A DNA stretch of 64,000 nt from Candidatus Woesearchaeota archaeon (GCA_016184345.1 JACPCV010000003.1:179147-243146); one strand, 5' to 3'; shown: positions 37,025-46,523, counted from the stretch's first letter. Notes: generated from the letters alone by a model not told the origin. Numbers and translations are program-made.

Positions 37025-37117
37025 CTAGGCTATTCCCAGCCTCTTCAGCACAAACAGCGCCAACAGCCCTATGACTGCAAGCCAGACTTCCTTTGGGAGC
37101 GAGTTTGCCTGTTCCAT
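37025..37117 (-). CDS. 30-aa putative membrane microprotein
   Basis: TGAATG coupling to the glyA stop; MEQANSLPKEVWLAVIGLLALFVLKRLGIA*. Confidence 0.5.
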   Translation of the reverse strand: MEQANSLPKEVWLAVIGLLALFVLKRLGIA

Positions 37118-38401
37118 TCACATTCCCTTGTAGAGCGGGAACCTGCCGCACAGCTCCCTTACATTTTCCCTTACATTCTTTACAGCAGCATTTCCCTTTA
37201 TTTCTTCCTTGAATTTCTTTACGTATTCGCCAATCTCGGCTTTCTCGGCAGGAAGCTTGTAATTCTTTGTTTCATTAACCGCTTCCGCAATCCATTTTGC
37301 TATCTTTTCCATCTCGGGTTCTTTCATGCCCCTCGTTGTTATTGCTGGCGTCCCTAGCCTTATGCCGCTTGGGTAGAACGGCGAGCTTGGGTCCAGCGGG
37401 ATTGTATTCTTGTTTACCGTTATTCCGGCTGCTTCAAGGGCTTCCTGCGCAAACACGCCGTGCCCCTTTGCGATCGGTGTCAGGTCCACCAGCATAAGGT
37501 GGTTCTCTGTGCCGTTTGATACGAGCTTTAGCCCATTTTTCATCAGCGCATCAGCAAGCGCTTTTGCGTTCCTGACTATCTGGTGCGCGTAGTCCCTGAA
37601 CTCCGGCTTAAGCGCCTCTCCAAGCGCAACCGCTATTGCGGTTGTAGTTTGGTCATGAGGACCGCCCTGAAGCCCGGGGAAGACTGCCTTGTCTATCTTG
37701 TCAGCCAGCTCAGGGTCTTTCTGCAGCCCTTTTTCGGTTACCATTACCATCGCGCCTCTTGGGCCTCTCAGGGTTTTGTGCGTGGTTGTTGTTATAATGT
37801 GCACATATGGAGCTGGACTTGGATGGGCTCCCCCGATTATTAAGCCCGAAATATGCGCAACATCAGCAGCCAAATAAGCCCCAACCTCATCAGCAATCTC
37901 TGCCATCTCCTTGAAAGGGAATTGCCGCACGTAAGCCGATGCGCCAACCCATATGAGCCTGGGCTTGTTCTCCCTCGCAAGCCTTCTTGCTTCTTCGAAG
38001 TCAATGTAGCCGTCAGCCTTGACATGGTACTGGACCGGTTTGTAGAATATGCCTGAGAAGCTTGTTTTCCAGCCATGGGTCAAATGGCCTCCGTCTGGCA
38101 GTGCCTGTCCCATTATGGTATCGCCGGGCTGGCATGTTGCCAGGTAAACGGCAAAATTGGCAGGCGTTCCTGAGTAAGGCTGGACATTGGCTCTTGGCAC
38201 TCCGAACGCTTTTTTTGCCCTTTCAATCGCCAGGTTCTCTGCTTTATCGACAAACTCGTTGCCGCCGTAATACCTTTTCCCTGGGTAACCCTCGGAATAC
38301 TTGTTCGTGAAGACAGAGCCCATTGCTTCAAGCACTGCCTTGCTGACAAAGTTCTCTGATGGTATCATTTCAAGCCCGTCTTCCTGCCTTTCAAGCTCCA
38401 A
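37118..38401 (-). CDS. glyA: Serine hydroxymethyltransferase
   Basis: [48 protein letters not shown]. Confidence 0.95.
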   Translation of the reverse strand: MELERQEDGLEMIPSENFVSKAVLEAMGSVFTNKYSEGYPGKRYYGGNEFVDKAENLAIERAKKAFGVPRANVQPYSGTPANFAVYLATCQPGDTIMGQALPDGGHLTHGWKTSFSGIFYKPVQYHVKADGYIDFEEARRLARENKPRLIWVGASAYVRQFPFKEMAEIADEVGAYLAADVAHISGLIIGGAHPSPAPYVHIITTTTHKTLRGPRGAMVMVTEKGLQKDPELADKIDKAVFPGLQGGPHDQTTTAIAVALGEALKPEFRDYAHQIVRNAKALADALMKNGLKLVSNGTENHLMLVDLTPIAKGHGVFAQEALEAAGITVNKNTIPLDPSSPFYPSGIRLGTPAITTRGMKEPEMEKIAKWIAEAVNETKNYKLPAEKAEIGEYVKKFKEEIKGNAAVKNVRENVRELCGRFPLYKGM

Positions 38402-39041
38402 CTATTATGAAAGACGTTGCCAGATTGTAAATTATCGCTGCTGATATCCCGACCGCTGTTATCCCAAAAGAGGAGAAAGCCCCGGCAAAAAGCCCTATCA
38501 GCACATAAGCTGCGGTTGTTACCGGGACAAAATAGCTGAACCTCGCTGACAATGCGTAGTCCATGAGCATTGCCGTTGCCCCAAGCAGTGCCCCGGCTTT
38601 TGCGCCGTACACAAAGCTTCCGAGCACAGTTATGAGCATTATCAGTTCTATCCCGAGCCTTGCTGTGTTCTTCAGTGTCCTCAGGAAGAAGCAGGCAAGT
38701 GCATGTATTATGAACAGCACCACGAACACTAGCGGCTTTACAGAGGATATCGCAAATATCGCGGCCAGGGCAGAGGGTATTACAAGCCAGCCGTACTTCT
38801 TGGCGTATTTGCGTACGTGTGTTTTTGCAAAGTGCATTGCGAAGAAAGCTGACGTAAAAACAACAAAAGCCAGCATTAATGTAAGCACGATGTTGCTTTT
38901 GAGCAGGTTCCTGGCCAGTATTCCGAGCAGTGCGGTGATGACAAAGCTTCCAACCGCTATCGTGCCGTACTTTGCCAAATCGCCCAGTTCAAGGCTTAGC
39001 GCAAAACCTTCACCTTTCCCTACGCTTTCGCTTTCAGCCAT
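38391..39041 (-). CDS. Polytopic membrane protein
   Basis: Multiple hydrophobic segments; overlaps glyA start. Confidence 0.65.
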   Translation of the reverse strand: MAESESVGKGEGFALSLELGDLAKYGTIAVGSFVITALLGILARNLLKSNIVLTLMLAFVVFTSAFFAMHFAKTHVRKYAKKYGWLVIPSALAAIFAISSVKPLVFVVLFIIHALACFFLRTLKNTARLGIELIMLITVLGSFVYGAKAGALLGATAMLMDYALSARFSYFVPVTTAAYVLIGLFAGAFSSFGITAVGISAAIIYNLATSFIIVGA

Positions 39042-39624
39042 AATTGCACCTTATCACGCTGCTTTCGGTGATTACGAGGCCCATCCTCTCGTCGTGGCTT
39101 TCCCTTGGCAGCTTTTCCACAACTTGGAAGTCATACGCAAGCCCTATTCTGGCAGCTTTTGTAAGCCTCCTCAGCAGCTTGTCGTAAAACCCGTGGCCGT
39201 ACCCGAGCCTGTGCCCTTGCTGGTCAAATGCAATTCCTGGCACAAGGACAAGGTCTATCTTGACGTCGTCAAAAGGTTTTTTCTGCTTCGGCTCCATTAT
39301 TCCGAAAGCCCCTTCTTTCAGTTCATTAAGGCTTTTTATTTCCCCTGCCTCTATTTCATTTCTCGCTGTGTTCGTTATCGGCAGCAGCACTGTCTTTCCT
39401 TCCTTAAGGGCTGCTTCTATCATTTCTCTTGTTCGCACTTCATTTCCTTTCGCAGCGTAAAGCATTACAGCCCTGGCATCCCTGTACTCCGCCATCTTCA
39501 TAAGGTTCGCGGCTATTGCCGCGCTTTTGCTTGCCGCCTCCTCCAGTGTCAGGGCACTCCTTTTCCTGCTCATCTCGTCCCTTATCTTGCTTTTTTCGTT
39601 CTTCTCATGCGCCAGTGCAATCAT
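39034..39624 (-). CDS. 5-formyltetrahydrofolate cyclo-ligase
   Basis: RKRSALTLEEAASKSAAIAANL, PGIAFDQQGHRLGYGHGFYDKLL. Confidence 0.9.
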   Translation of the reverse strand: MIALAHEKNEKSKIRDEMSRKRSALTLEEAASKSAAIAANLMKMAEYRDARAVMLYAAKGNEVRTREMIEAALKEGKTVLLPITNTARNEIEAGEIKSLNELKEGAFGIMEPKQKKPFDDVKIDLVLVPGIAFDQQGHRLGYGHGFYDKLLRRLTKAARIGLAYDFQVVEKLPRESHDERMGLVITESSVIRCNYG

Positions 39625-41795
39625 GTGGTTTCCTGCCCCTCAGGTATCTTTTTCCCGTCAAGGTAAACCGTTCCCTTTCCGTCAGCCGCAAACCTTCCCT
39701 CAGCCAGCATCCTTATCGTTTCAGGGTAGACTTTCCAGTCGCCCTCTTCCTTCAGCTTTTGCTGGTATTCGTGGGCAATCTTTTCGAGTTCTTCACCACT
39801 GTAGCTTCTGCCGATGTCTAATTTCACCGCCTTTGAAACAAGCAGCAGCTTCCCGGCATCAACTTTCTCATTGACTATGTGCGTTGTTGCCCTAATTTCC
39901 TTATCGCCGTTCGTTATTGCCTTTTTGACGCATTCAGGGCCCATGCAGCCCGCATACAGCCTTTGGCCTCTGCTGTCTTTTGTCCGTAAATCTGCAGGGT
40001 GCACGTTTACTGTAAGCCAGTTCCCAATCACTGGGCTTGTTACAATACTCATGTAGCCGCACAGCGCGACAGCGTCAACCTTGTGCATCTTCAGGAGCTT
40101 TGCTGTTTCTGCATCATACTCCTGCCTTATTTTCATGTCTTTCCTGTCGCTGCAGCCTCGCTTTTTGTAATACTCTTTTATGTCACTGCGGTAATATGCA
40201 ACCTTGTGCTCCTCTGCAATCTTCCTGGCATTGCATACGTTCTCGTCAGCCGTGTCAGTGAAAATCATTTCAACTTTGAACAGCGATGGCTGCCTCTTTT
40301 GAAACTCCAGTATCTTCCTCACAATGCTCCCGGTCCCGGACATGAACGCTGCTATTCTCATCGGCTCGTTCCTTGGTGAGTAGAGAGGTTTTAGCTTACC
40401 AAGCTGTTTCACGTGTTCCACTCTTTTCTGCACAAGTTGGTGTGTCCCTATGTCCTTCCTGTGGAAGACTTGGCCCTGTACTTTTGCCGCTGCCTCTTCT
40501 GCTATCGCCTCTGCTTTCTGTATCGTATCAGCCACGCCGACAAATGCAACAGCCCTCGATTTTGTGGTGTAAATGCCACCTTCTTTCTCTTCCACTGCCG
40601 CATAGTATGTCAGCGCCTTTATGCAGTCCTTCTCAACGCTCGGCACGATTATTTTTCCTGTCTTGGGGTTGTCAGGGTAGCCTTCAGGCACTACATATTT
40701 GCATACCGTCGCCTTGTTTTCAAATTCCACTTTCAGCCCGGACAGTTTTCCCTCTGCTGTTGCCTTGCAGACGTCAACGAAGCTTGTCTTCAGAAGCGGC
40801 AGCACGTTCATGGCCTCCGGGTCTCCAAACCTGGCATTATACTCCAGCAGCTTTATCCCTGAAGCTGTCTTCATAAAGCCGCCATACATCACTCCCCTGT
40901 AGGCAGTGCCAAGCTCTTTTTTTATTGCAGCCGCAACCTTCTCGGTTATTTTCTTTGCAGCGTCAACATCTTCACTAGTCAAAAACGGTAGCAGGAAGTT
41001 CGAATCAGAATACGAGCCCATTCCTCCTGTATTGCTGCCAACATCACCATAAAACGCTCTCTTATGGTCCTGTACTACTGGGAAATGCAGGAATCCTCCG
41101 TTGCCGTCAGTTAAAGTCTGAAGGCTGAATTCTTCTCCCTCAAGCTTTTCCTCAACAACAGCAGCAGAATGCGATTGCAGTATTTCGTTGCAGTAATCAA
41201 GTGCCTCGGCAACGCTGTGGATGTGTTCGCCATAAACCTTTACTCCCTTCCCCCCAGTCAGCCCGTCTGGCTTTACAACGTATTCACCAAGCTTCTTCAG
41301 GTATGCCTCAATTTCGCCGAGGGTTGATAAGGGCGCAAATCGGGATGTACCCGATTGCGCATTCGGCCTTTCGCCGAATTGCGGCGTAGAGCTGCCCTTA
41401 TTGCTGCTGTTGAAAACCCTAAAGTCAGGGCATCCTTCTATTCCGTATTTTTTCGTAAGCTGCCTTGTGAAGCCCTTGCTTGTTTCCAGCTGTGCCAGCT
41501 TTTTTGCCGGGCCAACGCATTTTATCCCTGCTTTTTCAAGCTCATCCGCCATTCCGGCTGCCAGCGGCGCTTCAGGCCCTATCATTGCTATTTCAACAGA
41601 ATTATCCTTTGCAAACTTAACAGCAGCAACTGTGTCATCTGCCTTTCCAACAGCGAACTTTTTCGCTATTTTTTTAATGCCCGGATTTAGCAGCTGCATG
41701 TAAGCGTAAAGCTCAGCCCCTCCTGCTATCAGTGCGTCAGCCAGCGCGTGCTCCCTTGCGCCGCTTCCTACGAGTAATATCTTGGTGTTTTCCAT
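39621..41795 (-). CDS. purD: Phosphoribosylamine-glycine ligase fused to a PurN-like GAR formyltransferase
   Basis: ILLVGSGAREHALADAL...KPDGLTGGKGVKVYGEH...LEYNARFGDPEAMNVLPLL; C-terminal half MRIAAFMSGTGSIVRKIL...ALCGYMSIVTSPV. Confidence 0.93.
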   Translation of the reverse strand: MENTKILLVGSGAREHALADALIAGGAELYAYMQLLNPGIKKIAKKFAVGKADDTVAAVKFAKDNSVEIAMIGPEAPLAAGMADELEKAGIKCVGPAKKLAQLETSKGFTRQLTKKYGIEGCPDFRVFNSSNKGSSTPQFGERPNAQSGTSRFAPLSTLGEIEAYLKKLGEYVVKPDGLTGGKGVKVYGEHIHSVAEALDYCNEILQSHSAAVVEEKLEGEEFSLQTLTDGNGGFLHFPVVQDHKRAFYGDVGSNTGGMGSYSDSNFLLPFLTSEDVDAAKKITEKVAAAIKKELGTAYRGVMYGGFMKTASGIKLLEYNARFGDPEAMNVLPLLKTSFVDVCKATAEGKLSGLKVEFENKATVCKYVVPEGYPDNPKTGKIIVPSVEKDCIKALTYYAAVEEKEGGIYTTKSRAVAFVGVADTIQKAEAIAEEAAAKVQGQVFHRKDIGTHQLVQKRVEHVKQLGKLKPLYSPRNEPMRIAAFMSGTGSIVRKILEFQKRQPSLFKVEMIFTDTADENVCNARKIAEEHKVAYYRSDIKEYYKKRGCSDRKDMKIRQEYDAETAKLLKMHKVDAVALCGYMSIVTSPVIGNWLTVNVHPADLRTKDSRGQRLYAGCMGPECVKKAITNGDKEIRATTHIVNEKVDAGKLLLVSKAVKLDIGRSYSGEELEKIAHEYQQKLKEEGDWKVYPETIRMLAEGRFAADGKGTVYLDGKKIPEGQETT
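41322..41406. repeat. Palindromic element family 2 copy a (inside purD), enclosing family 1 copy b
   Basis: GGTTGATAAGGGCGC...TGCCCTTATTGCTG; same flanks at 56209-56244. Confidence 0.65.
41333..41386. repeat. Double-hairpin palindromic element, family 1 copy b (inside purD)
   Basis: GCGCAAATCGGGatgtaCCCGATTGCGCATTCGGCctttcGCCGAATTGCGGC. Confidence 0.7.
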
Positions 41796-41832
41796 TGTCG
41801 TTTTTCCGATTGACCGCTTTTCGCAAAAGGGG

Positions 41833-41871
41833 TCATGCGCCGCTTCCTACGAGTAGGATTCTTGTTTTCAT
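41833..41871 (-). other. Duplicated purD start encoding mini-ORF MKTRILLVGSGA*
   Basis: 20-nt identity to the purD start (41757-41776 vs 41836-41855); stop in following TGACC hairpin. Confidence 0.75.
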
Positions 41872-41904
41872 GACTTAGCCCCCGCTAAATAGATAATCGT
41901 TGAA

Positions 41905-43359
41905 TCAGCACTTTGATGATATCTGTGCCAGGTGTTTTTCCCTGAGTTTGGTGAGTTCCTTGGTGTGCTCTGTTGTTGTCGGATAGCTTCCTGTTACGCA
42001 GGCTGTGCACAGCTTGTCCGTGCCAACTGCCTTGTGAAGCCCTTCAACGTCCATGTAAATCAGCTTGTCAGCTCCTATTTCCTTTTCAATCTCGTCAATT
42101 GTCTTTCCGTTTGCAATGAGCTCTTCCTTCCTCTGGAAGTCTATGCCGTAGTAGCACGGGTTTCTTATTGGCGGGAACGTTGACAGGAAATATACTTTCT
42201 TGGCTCCTGACTCCCTTAGCAGCTCTACAATCCTCCTTGAGGTTGTTCCCCTTACGATGCTGTCGTCAACCACCATGATGTTCTTGCCCTTTATCACTGA
42301 TTCAATCGGCTTGAGCTTGAGCTTCATTGCATTCTCCCTGATTTTCTGCACAGGCATTATGAATGTCCTCCCGATGTACCTGTTCTTGATGAGACCCTCC
42401 TCGTAGGGCACTCCGAGCGCCTTTGCCAGAGAGTTGGCTGCTGTCCTGCTCGTGTCCGGCACTGGTATGACAACGTCAATCTGCATGTCGGGCCAGTGCT
42501 TCCTGACTTTCGCTGCCAGCTCCTCGCCCAGTTTTTTCCTCACTTCATAGATGGGCATTCCCTCATACACTGATTCAACTGTTGAGAAGTAAACGTATTC
42601 AAAAACGCATGGTGCCGGCTTTCCCGCTTCTATTACTTTTGAGTGCACTTTCAGGTCCTTGTCAACAAATACCGTTTCTCCCGGCTTCAGGTCTCTTATG
42701 CTTTCGTAGCCCTGTATGCTTAGCGCAATGCTTTCAGAGGCAAAGGCGTAGCTCTTCTTGCCGTTGACTTTTTTCTCGCCCATGACCAGCGGCCTTATGC
42801 CGTTTGGGTCCCTGAATGCGACAATGCCCTTGTTTGCTATAATTAAGGCAACGGAGTATCCGCCTATGGCTTCTTCGTGCACTTTCCTGACTGCGCTGTA
42901 AACTGCTTCCGCGCCGTCCTTTTCTTCCTTGCCGTAGCTGTAGCCAAAAATCTCAAGCAGGACTTCTGCGTCAGAGCTTGAGCTCAGGTAGACCCTTCTC
43001 TGCTTTAGCTTCTCTTTCAGGACAGGGTAATTTACGATGTTGCCGTTAAATGCAAGCCCTATGCCGTCAGGGTAGCGGTTGAAGAATGGCTGGACTTCCT
43101 TGGCATCCCCTACACCCACTGTTGGGTACCTTGTGTGGCCGATGCCCATCTGGCCATTGACTGTCAGGAGCTTTGCGTCGTTGAAAACAGTAGAAACTAG
43201 GCCTATGTCCTTGCTTATTTTTATGCCGTTGTCAGGGTCTTTGAAATCAAACGTTATCATCCCTGCAGCGTCCTGTCCCCTGTGCTGCAGGTGAACCAGG
43301 CCGACATAGAGCTCTGCTGCAGCATTTTCTGCGCCAATGACAGCGAATATGCCGCACAT
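41905..43359 (-). CDS. purF: Amidophosphoribosyltransferase
   Basis: MCGIFAVIGAENAAAELYVGLVHLQHRGQDAAGM, VVDDSIVRGTTSRRIV. Confidence 0.96.
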   Translation of the reverse strand: MCGIFAVIGAENAAAELYVGLVHLQHRGQDAAGMITFDFKDPDNGIKISKDIGLVSTVFNDAKLLTVNGQMGIGHTRYPTVGVGDAKEVQPFFNRYPDGIGLAFNGNIVNYPVLKEKLKQRRVYLSSSSDAEVLLEIFGYSYGKEEKDGAEAVYSAVRKVHEEAIGGYSVALIIANKGIVAFRDPNGIRPLVMGEKKVNGKKSYAFASESIALSIQGYESIRDLKPGETVFVDKDLKVHSKVIEAGKPAPCVFEYVYFSTVESVYEGMPIYEVRKKLGEELAAKVRKHWPDMQIDVVIPVPDTSRTAANSLAKALGVPYEEGLIKNRYIGRTFIMPVQKIRENAMKLKLKPIESVIKGKNIMVVDDSIVRGTTSRRIVELLRESGAKKVYFLSTFPPIRNPCYYGIDFQRKEELIANGKTIDEIEKEIGADKLIYMDVEGLHKAVGTDKLCTACVTGSYPTTTEHTKELTKLREKHLAQISSKC

Positions 43360-43401
43360 TTTAGTTTCCTCTTAGGTGCGGCTTTTTTGATTGACCTTTT
43401 G

Positions 43402-43422
43402 TTAAAAGGTCATGCCGCACAT
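43402..43422 (-). other. Duplicated purF start encoding mini-ORF MCGMTF*
   Basis: 19-nt direct repeat ATGCCGCACATTTTAGTTT at 43349-43367 and 43412-43430. Confidence 0.75.
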
Positions 43423-43799
43423 TTTAGTTTGACCTCGTTCAAGCGGCAGGGCCAGCCATTTATAATTGTTGTCGTTGCCAAAACACGCAATAAGCCTTCC
43501 CTGAAGAAAGTGCAAATCTGCAGTTGTTTATATACGTTTTGCACACGTTCATGCAACAGGCTTTTGAAGAGCTTGAAAGGCGGTTTAACTCGTAGTCCCT
43601 GCATAATTTCAAGAATTTCAGAAGATTTCCGGCTGTTTCGGGATGTAAACCTTGCCCCTGTTCATGTTGCCGTCAATAACCCTTGTGACGTCTCTTTCAA
43701 GTTTGCGTATTTGGCTTTGACGAACGCCTTCTTCAGGTTTTAAGCGTTTCTTCGGCGCCACAAAAGCATAACATTTAAATATGCATACATTTATCACTT

Positions 43800-44123
43800 T
43801 TGTATGCAGAAGTGGTGCAAATGGTTGAGGTAACGATATCAGCAAGGATTCCTGAAGACTTGGAGACCGAGCTTAGGAAGTTTGTGGAGAGCGAGGAGGT
43901 AGATCGCTCCATAGCCGTAAGGAAGCTCCTTTCTTCGGGCTTGAAAAAGTGGAAGGAGGAAACTGCCTTGCGCATGCTTGGCGAGGGTAAGGTTACCTTT
44001 TCCAAAGCTGCAAAAATAGCAGGAATGGGCGTGTGGGATTTCGCTGAAAAGGTTAAGGAGTCCCAGCTTGTGTGGGTGAAGGCAAAGCCTGAAGAGTTAG
44101 CAAAAGAGTTGAAACAGCTGTGA
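43800..44123 (+). CDS. UPF0175-like antitoxin
   Basis: MVEVTISARIPEDLETELRKFVESEEVDRSIAVRKLLSSGL...LGEGKVTFSKAAKIAGMGVWDF; actual start may be at MVEVTIS. Confidence 0.8.
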   Translation: MYAEVVQMVEVTISARIPEDLETELRKFVESEEVDRSIAVRKLLSSGLKKWKEETALRMLGEGKVTFSKAAKIAGMGVWDFAEKVKESQLVWVKAKPEELAKELKQL

Positions 44124-44626
44124 AGTTTATCCTTGATTCTACTGTGTTGATATATTTTGCAAAACTTAAGATTCTTGAAAAGCTTGCCAGTGCGGAAGAA
44201 CTGATTATTCCTGCCTATGTATATGAGGAAGTTGTGTCAGAAGGAAAAAAAAGAGGGAAGGAAGACGCATTATTCGTTGAAAAGCTGGTGGCTGATGGCT
44301 TATTCAAGATGGCTCGTGCTAGTGATGAAGGCTTTTTTGGCTCTTTGCTGAAGATTCCTGCCCTTAGCTATGCTGATTCCGAGACGCTGGCTATCGCCAA
44401 GGAATTAAGCGCTGTTGCAGTTGTTGATGAGGCAGCTTCAAGGGCAGTGGCTGAGTTGCACAGCATAAAGTTTCACGGCTCTGTTTTCCTGCTGTTTCTT
44501 CTTTTCAGAAAAAAGCTTATTCAGAAAAGCGATATTAAATTTTACGTTGATAGGATGGTTGAGCTTGGCTGGCGGTGCTCTACCGAATTTTACGCTGCGA
44601 TTCTGGATGAGATTAGAAAGCTTTAG
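44120..44626 (+). CDS. PIN-like (DUF3368-like) toxin
   Basis: LDSTVLIYFAKLKILEKL...IPAYVYEEVV...YADSETLAIAKELSAVAVVDE; ATGA overlap with antitoxin. Confidence 0.82.
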   Translation: MKFILDSTVLIYFAKLKILEKLASAEELIIPAYVYEEVVSEGKKRGKEDALFVEKLVADGLFKMARASDEGFFGSLLKIPALSYADSETLAIAKELSAVAVVDEAASRAVAELHSIKFHGSVFLLFLLFRKKLIQKSDIKFYVDRMVELGWRCSTEFYAAILDEIRKL

Positions 44627-45876
44627 TGCCGGAATACCCTTTTCCCTGTGAAAACCATTGCCATGCCGTGCTCATTGCAGGCTTCTATGCTTTGGTAGTC
44701 CCTTGTGCTGCCTCCTGGCTGTATTACTGCTGTTATGCCCTGCTTTGCCGCAACGTCTATCGTGTCCCTGAACGGCAGGAATCCGTCTGAAGCCAAGACA
44801 GAGCCCTTGAGTCCTGCTTTTTTGTCAGCAACATCTTTCTCTATGGTTTTTTGCTTCTCGCTGTCCTTTAGTTCCCAGAGCGGGATGCCGTGTCTCTCAA
44901 AGCATACCCTGTCTGCTGCTTTCTTGTACGCCTTGACTATCGCCAGTTCAGTTGCCCCGACCCTGTCCTGCTCGCCTGTGCCTATGGCAACAGTGGCCTT
45001 GTCTTTCACGAACACCATTGAGTTTGAGATGACGCCCTGCACTACCTTCCATGCGAACAGCATGTCATCTGTTTCCTCGGCAGTTGGTTTTCTTTTTATC
45101 ATGTAATGTCTGTCCTTGTAATCTGCTTCAGCAGCCATCAAATCTTCCGCAGTTAGTTCATTGTCTGCTGACTGCTGTATTATGATCCCGCCGTCCAGCA
45201 GGGACTTGAATTCGAGGTATCTTTTTTTCCTGTAATCCTTCATGCCCGCAAGCTTTGGTATGGTTAGCAGCCTCATGTTTTTCTTTTGGGTCAGAATTTC
45301 AGTTGCTTCCCTTTCAAACTCTGGCGCAGCAACAACCTCAACATAATTTTTGCTTATCTCTTCTGCTGTTGCCTTATCCAGCGTCCTGTTCACTACAACT
45401 ACCCCTCCAAAAGCCGCTATCCTGTCCGTGATGTTTGCTGTGGCATATGCCTCTTTTATGCTGCTTCTGCTTGCAACCCCGCTTGGGTTGTTGTGCTTCA
45501 TTATGACGGCAGTTGGCTCGTCAAAGTATTTCAGGATGTTTATTGCCGCATCTACGTCTGTCAGGTTGCTCTTGCCTATGCTCTTGCCTGTTTCAACTAT
45601 GTCTTTTTCTGTCAGGTTGCTGATTATGCTGTCTTCGGGTCTTGCATACCTGCAGCCTGCAATCTCTAGGCTGCCTTCTGCCAGCTCGTAAAGCGCTGCC
45701 TCCTGGCCCGGGTTGTCGCCGTACCTTAGCCCTGCCTTCTTGCCCTCAACAGCCCACTGCCTCTTCCTGTACCGCAGCTTTTTGTCGCCAATGGTTATCG
45801 TCATGTCTTCAGGGAAGCTGTCGGTGAGGGTTTCCTTGTACATTGCGCCCAGCTTCTTTTTCTCAGCCATGTTCAT
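44623..45876 (-). CDS. purH: AICAR transformylase (PurH C-terminal domain as separate protein)
   Basis: LRYGDNPGQEAALY, KHNNPSGVASRSSIKEAY, ASDGFLPFRDTID. Confidence 0.92.
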   Translation of the reverse strand: MNMAEKKKLGAMYKETLTDSFPEDMTITIGDKKLRYRKRQWAVEGKKAGLRYGDNPGQEAALYELAEGSLEIAGCRYARPEDSIISNLTEKDIVETGKSIGKSNLTDVDAAINILKYFDEPTAVIMKHNNPSGVASRSSIKEAYATANITDRIAAFGGVVVVNRTLDKATAEEISKNYVEVVAAPEFEREATEILTQKKNMRLLTIPKLAGMKDYRKKRYLEFKSLLDGGIIIQQSADNELTAEDLMAAEADYKDRHYMIKRKPTAEETDDMLFAWKVVQGVISNSMVFVKDKATVAIGTGEQDRVGATELAIVKAYKKAADRVCFERHGIPLWELKDSEKQKTIEKDVADKKAGLKGSVLASDGFLPFRDTIDVAAKQGITAVIQPGGSTRDYQSIEACNEHGMAMVFTGKRVFRH

Positions 45877-46523
45877 TCAACCTTGTATTCTTTTTTTACC
45901 GCATCTGTTTTCAGCCTGTCATAGTAATTGCTGATGTTGGTGATGTAAGCGCTTAAGTAGTCCATGGCTGTTTTTGCAAGCTGTATCCGTGTTTCAATGC
46001 TGCTGTATCCGCCATTTCTTCTAAGTTCCTCAAGCAGCCTTTCGTAGTCAACAGGGCTCACAACAATCACGACTCTTAAAAAGTTCTTGGCAGCAGATTC
46101 TATGAGGCTTACCCCGCCTATGTCCATGTTAGTTCTTGCTTTTTCTATGCTTCCTGCATCTGCCGCATCCGCAAAGGGGTAAAGGTTTACCACGACAAGG
46201 TCAAAGGCGACAGCGTTATTCTCTTCCAGGTATTTTCGCTGCTGCCCGTCATTAACATCAGCAAGTATGCCTGAATGTATTTTCGGATGGAGCGTTTTTA
46301 CAAGTCCGGAAGGCATCTCCTTAATTCCGGTGTATTCCGAAATCTCAGTCAGGTTTGCAGCCGGAACGGCCTTTTCAAGCTCTTTGAAAGTCCCGCTGCT
46401 GCAGTAAATTCTCACGTTAGGGTTGAGATTCACAAGTTCAGAAGCAAAATACTTCAGGCCTGTCTTGTCGTGGCAGCTGATAAGCGCGTTGTTTATCCTT
46501 GCTTTATCCTTTGCAGTTGTCAT
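45873..46523 (-). CDS. purH: IMP cyclohydrolase domain (PurH N-terminal domain as separate protein)
   Basis: ALISCHDKTGLKYFASEL, TGIKEMPSGLVKTLHPKIHSGILAD, VVVNLYPF, NMDIGGVSLIESAAKN. Confidence 0.92.
   Translation of the reverse strand: MTTAKDKARINNALISCHDKTGLKYFASELVNLNPNVRIYCSSGTFKELEKAVPAANLTEISEYTGIKEMPSGLVKTLHPKIHSGILADVNDGQQRKYLEENNAVAFDLVVVNLYPFADAADAGSIEKARTNMDIGGVSLIESAAKNFLRVVIVVSPVDYERLLEELRRNGGYSSIETRIQLAKTAMDYLSAYITNISNYYDRLKTDAVKKEYKVE

Noticed and set aside
37118-38401. Possible pseudogenization of glyA because its N-terminus is short
   Set aside because: Catalytic motifs intact and translational coupling to the upstream ORF with a TTG start is plausible
38563-39666. 367-aa plus-strand ORF
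   Set aside because: Antisense to two well supported genes (membrane protein and MTHFS); low-quality composition
43618-43845. 75-aa minus-strand ORF upstream of purF
   Set aside because: Runs into the divergent TA promoter; a shorter basic peptide (APKKRLKPEEGVRQSQIRK...) is possible but unsupported
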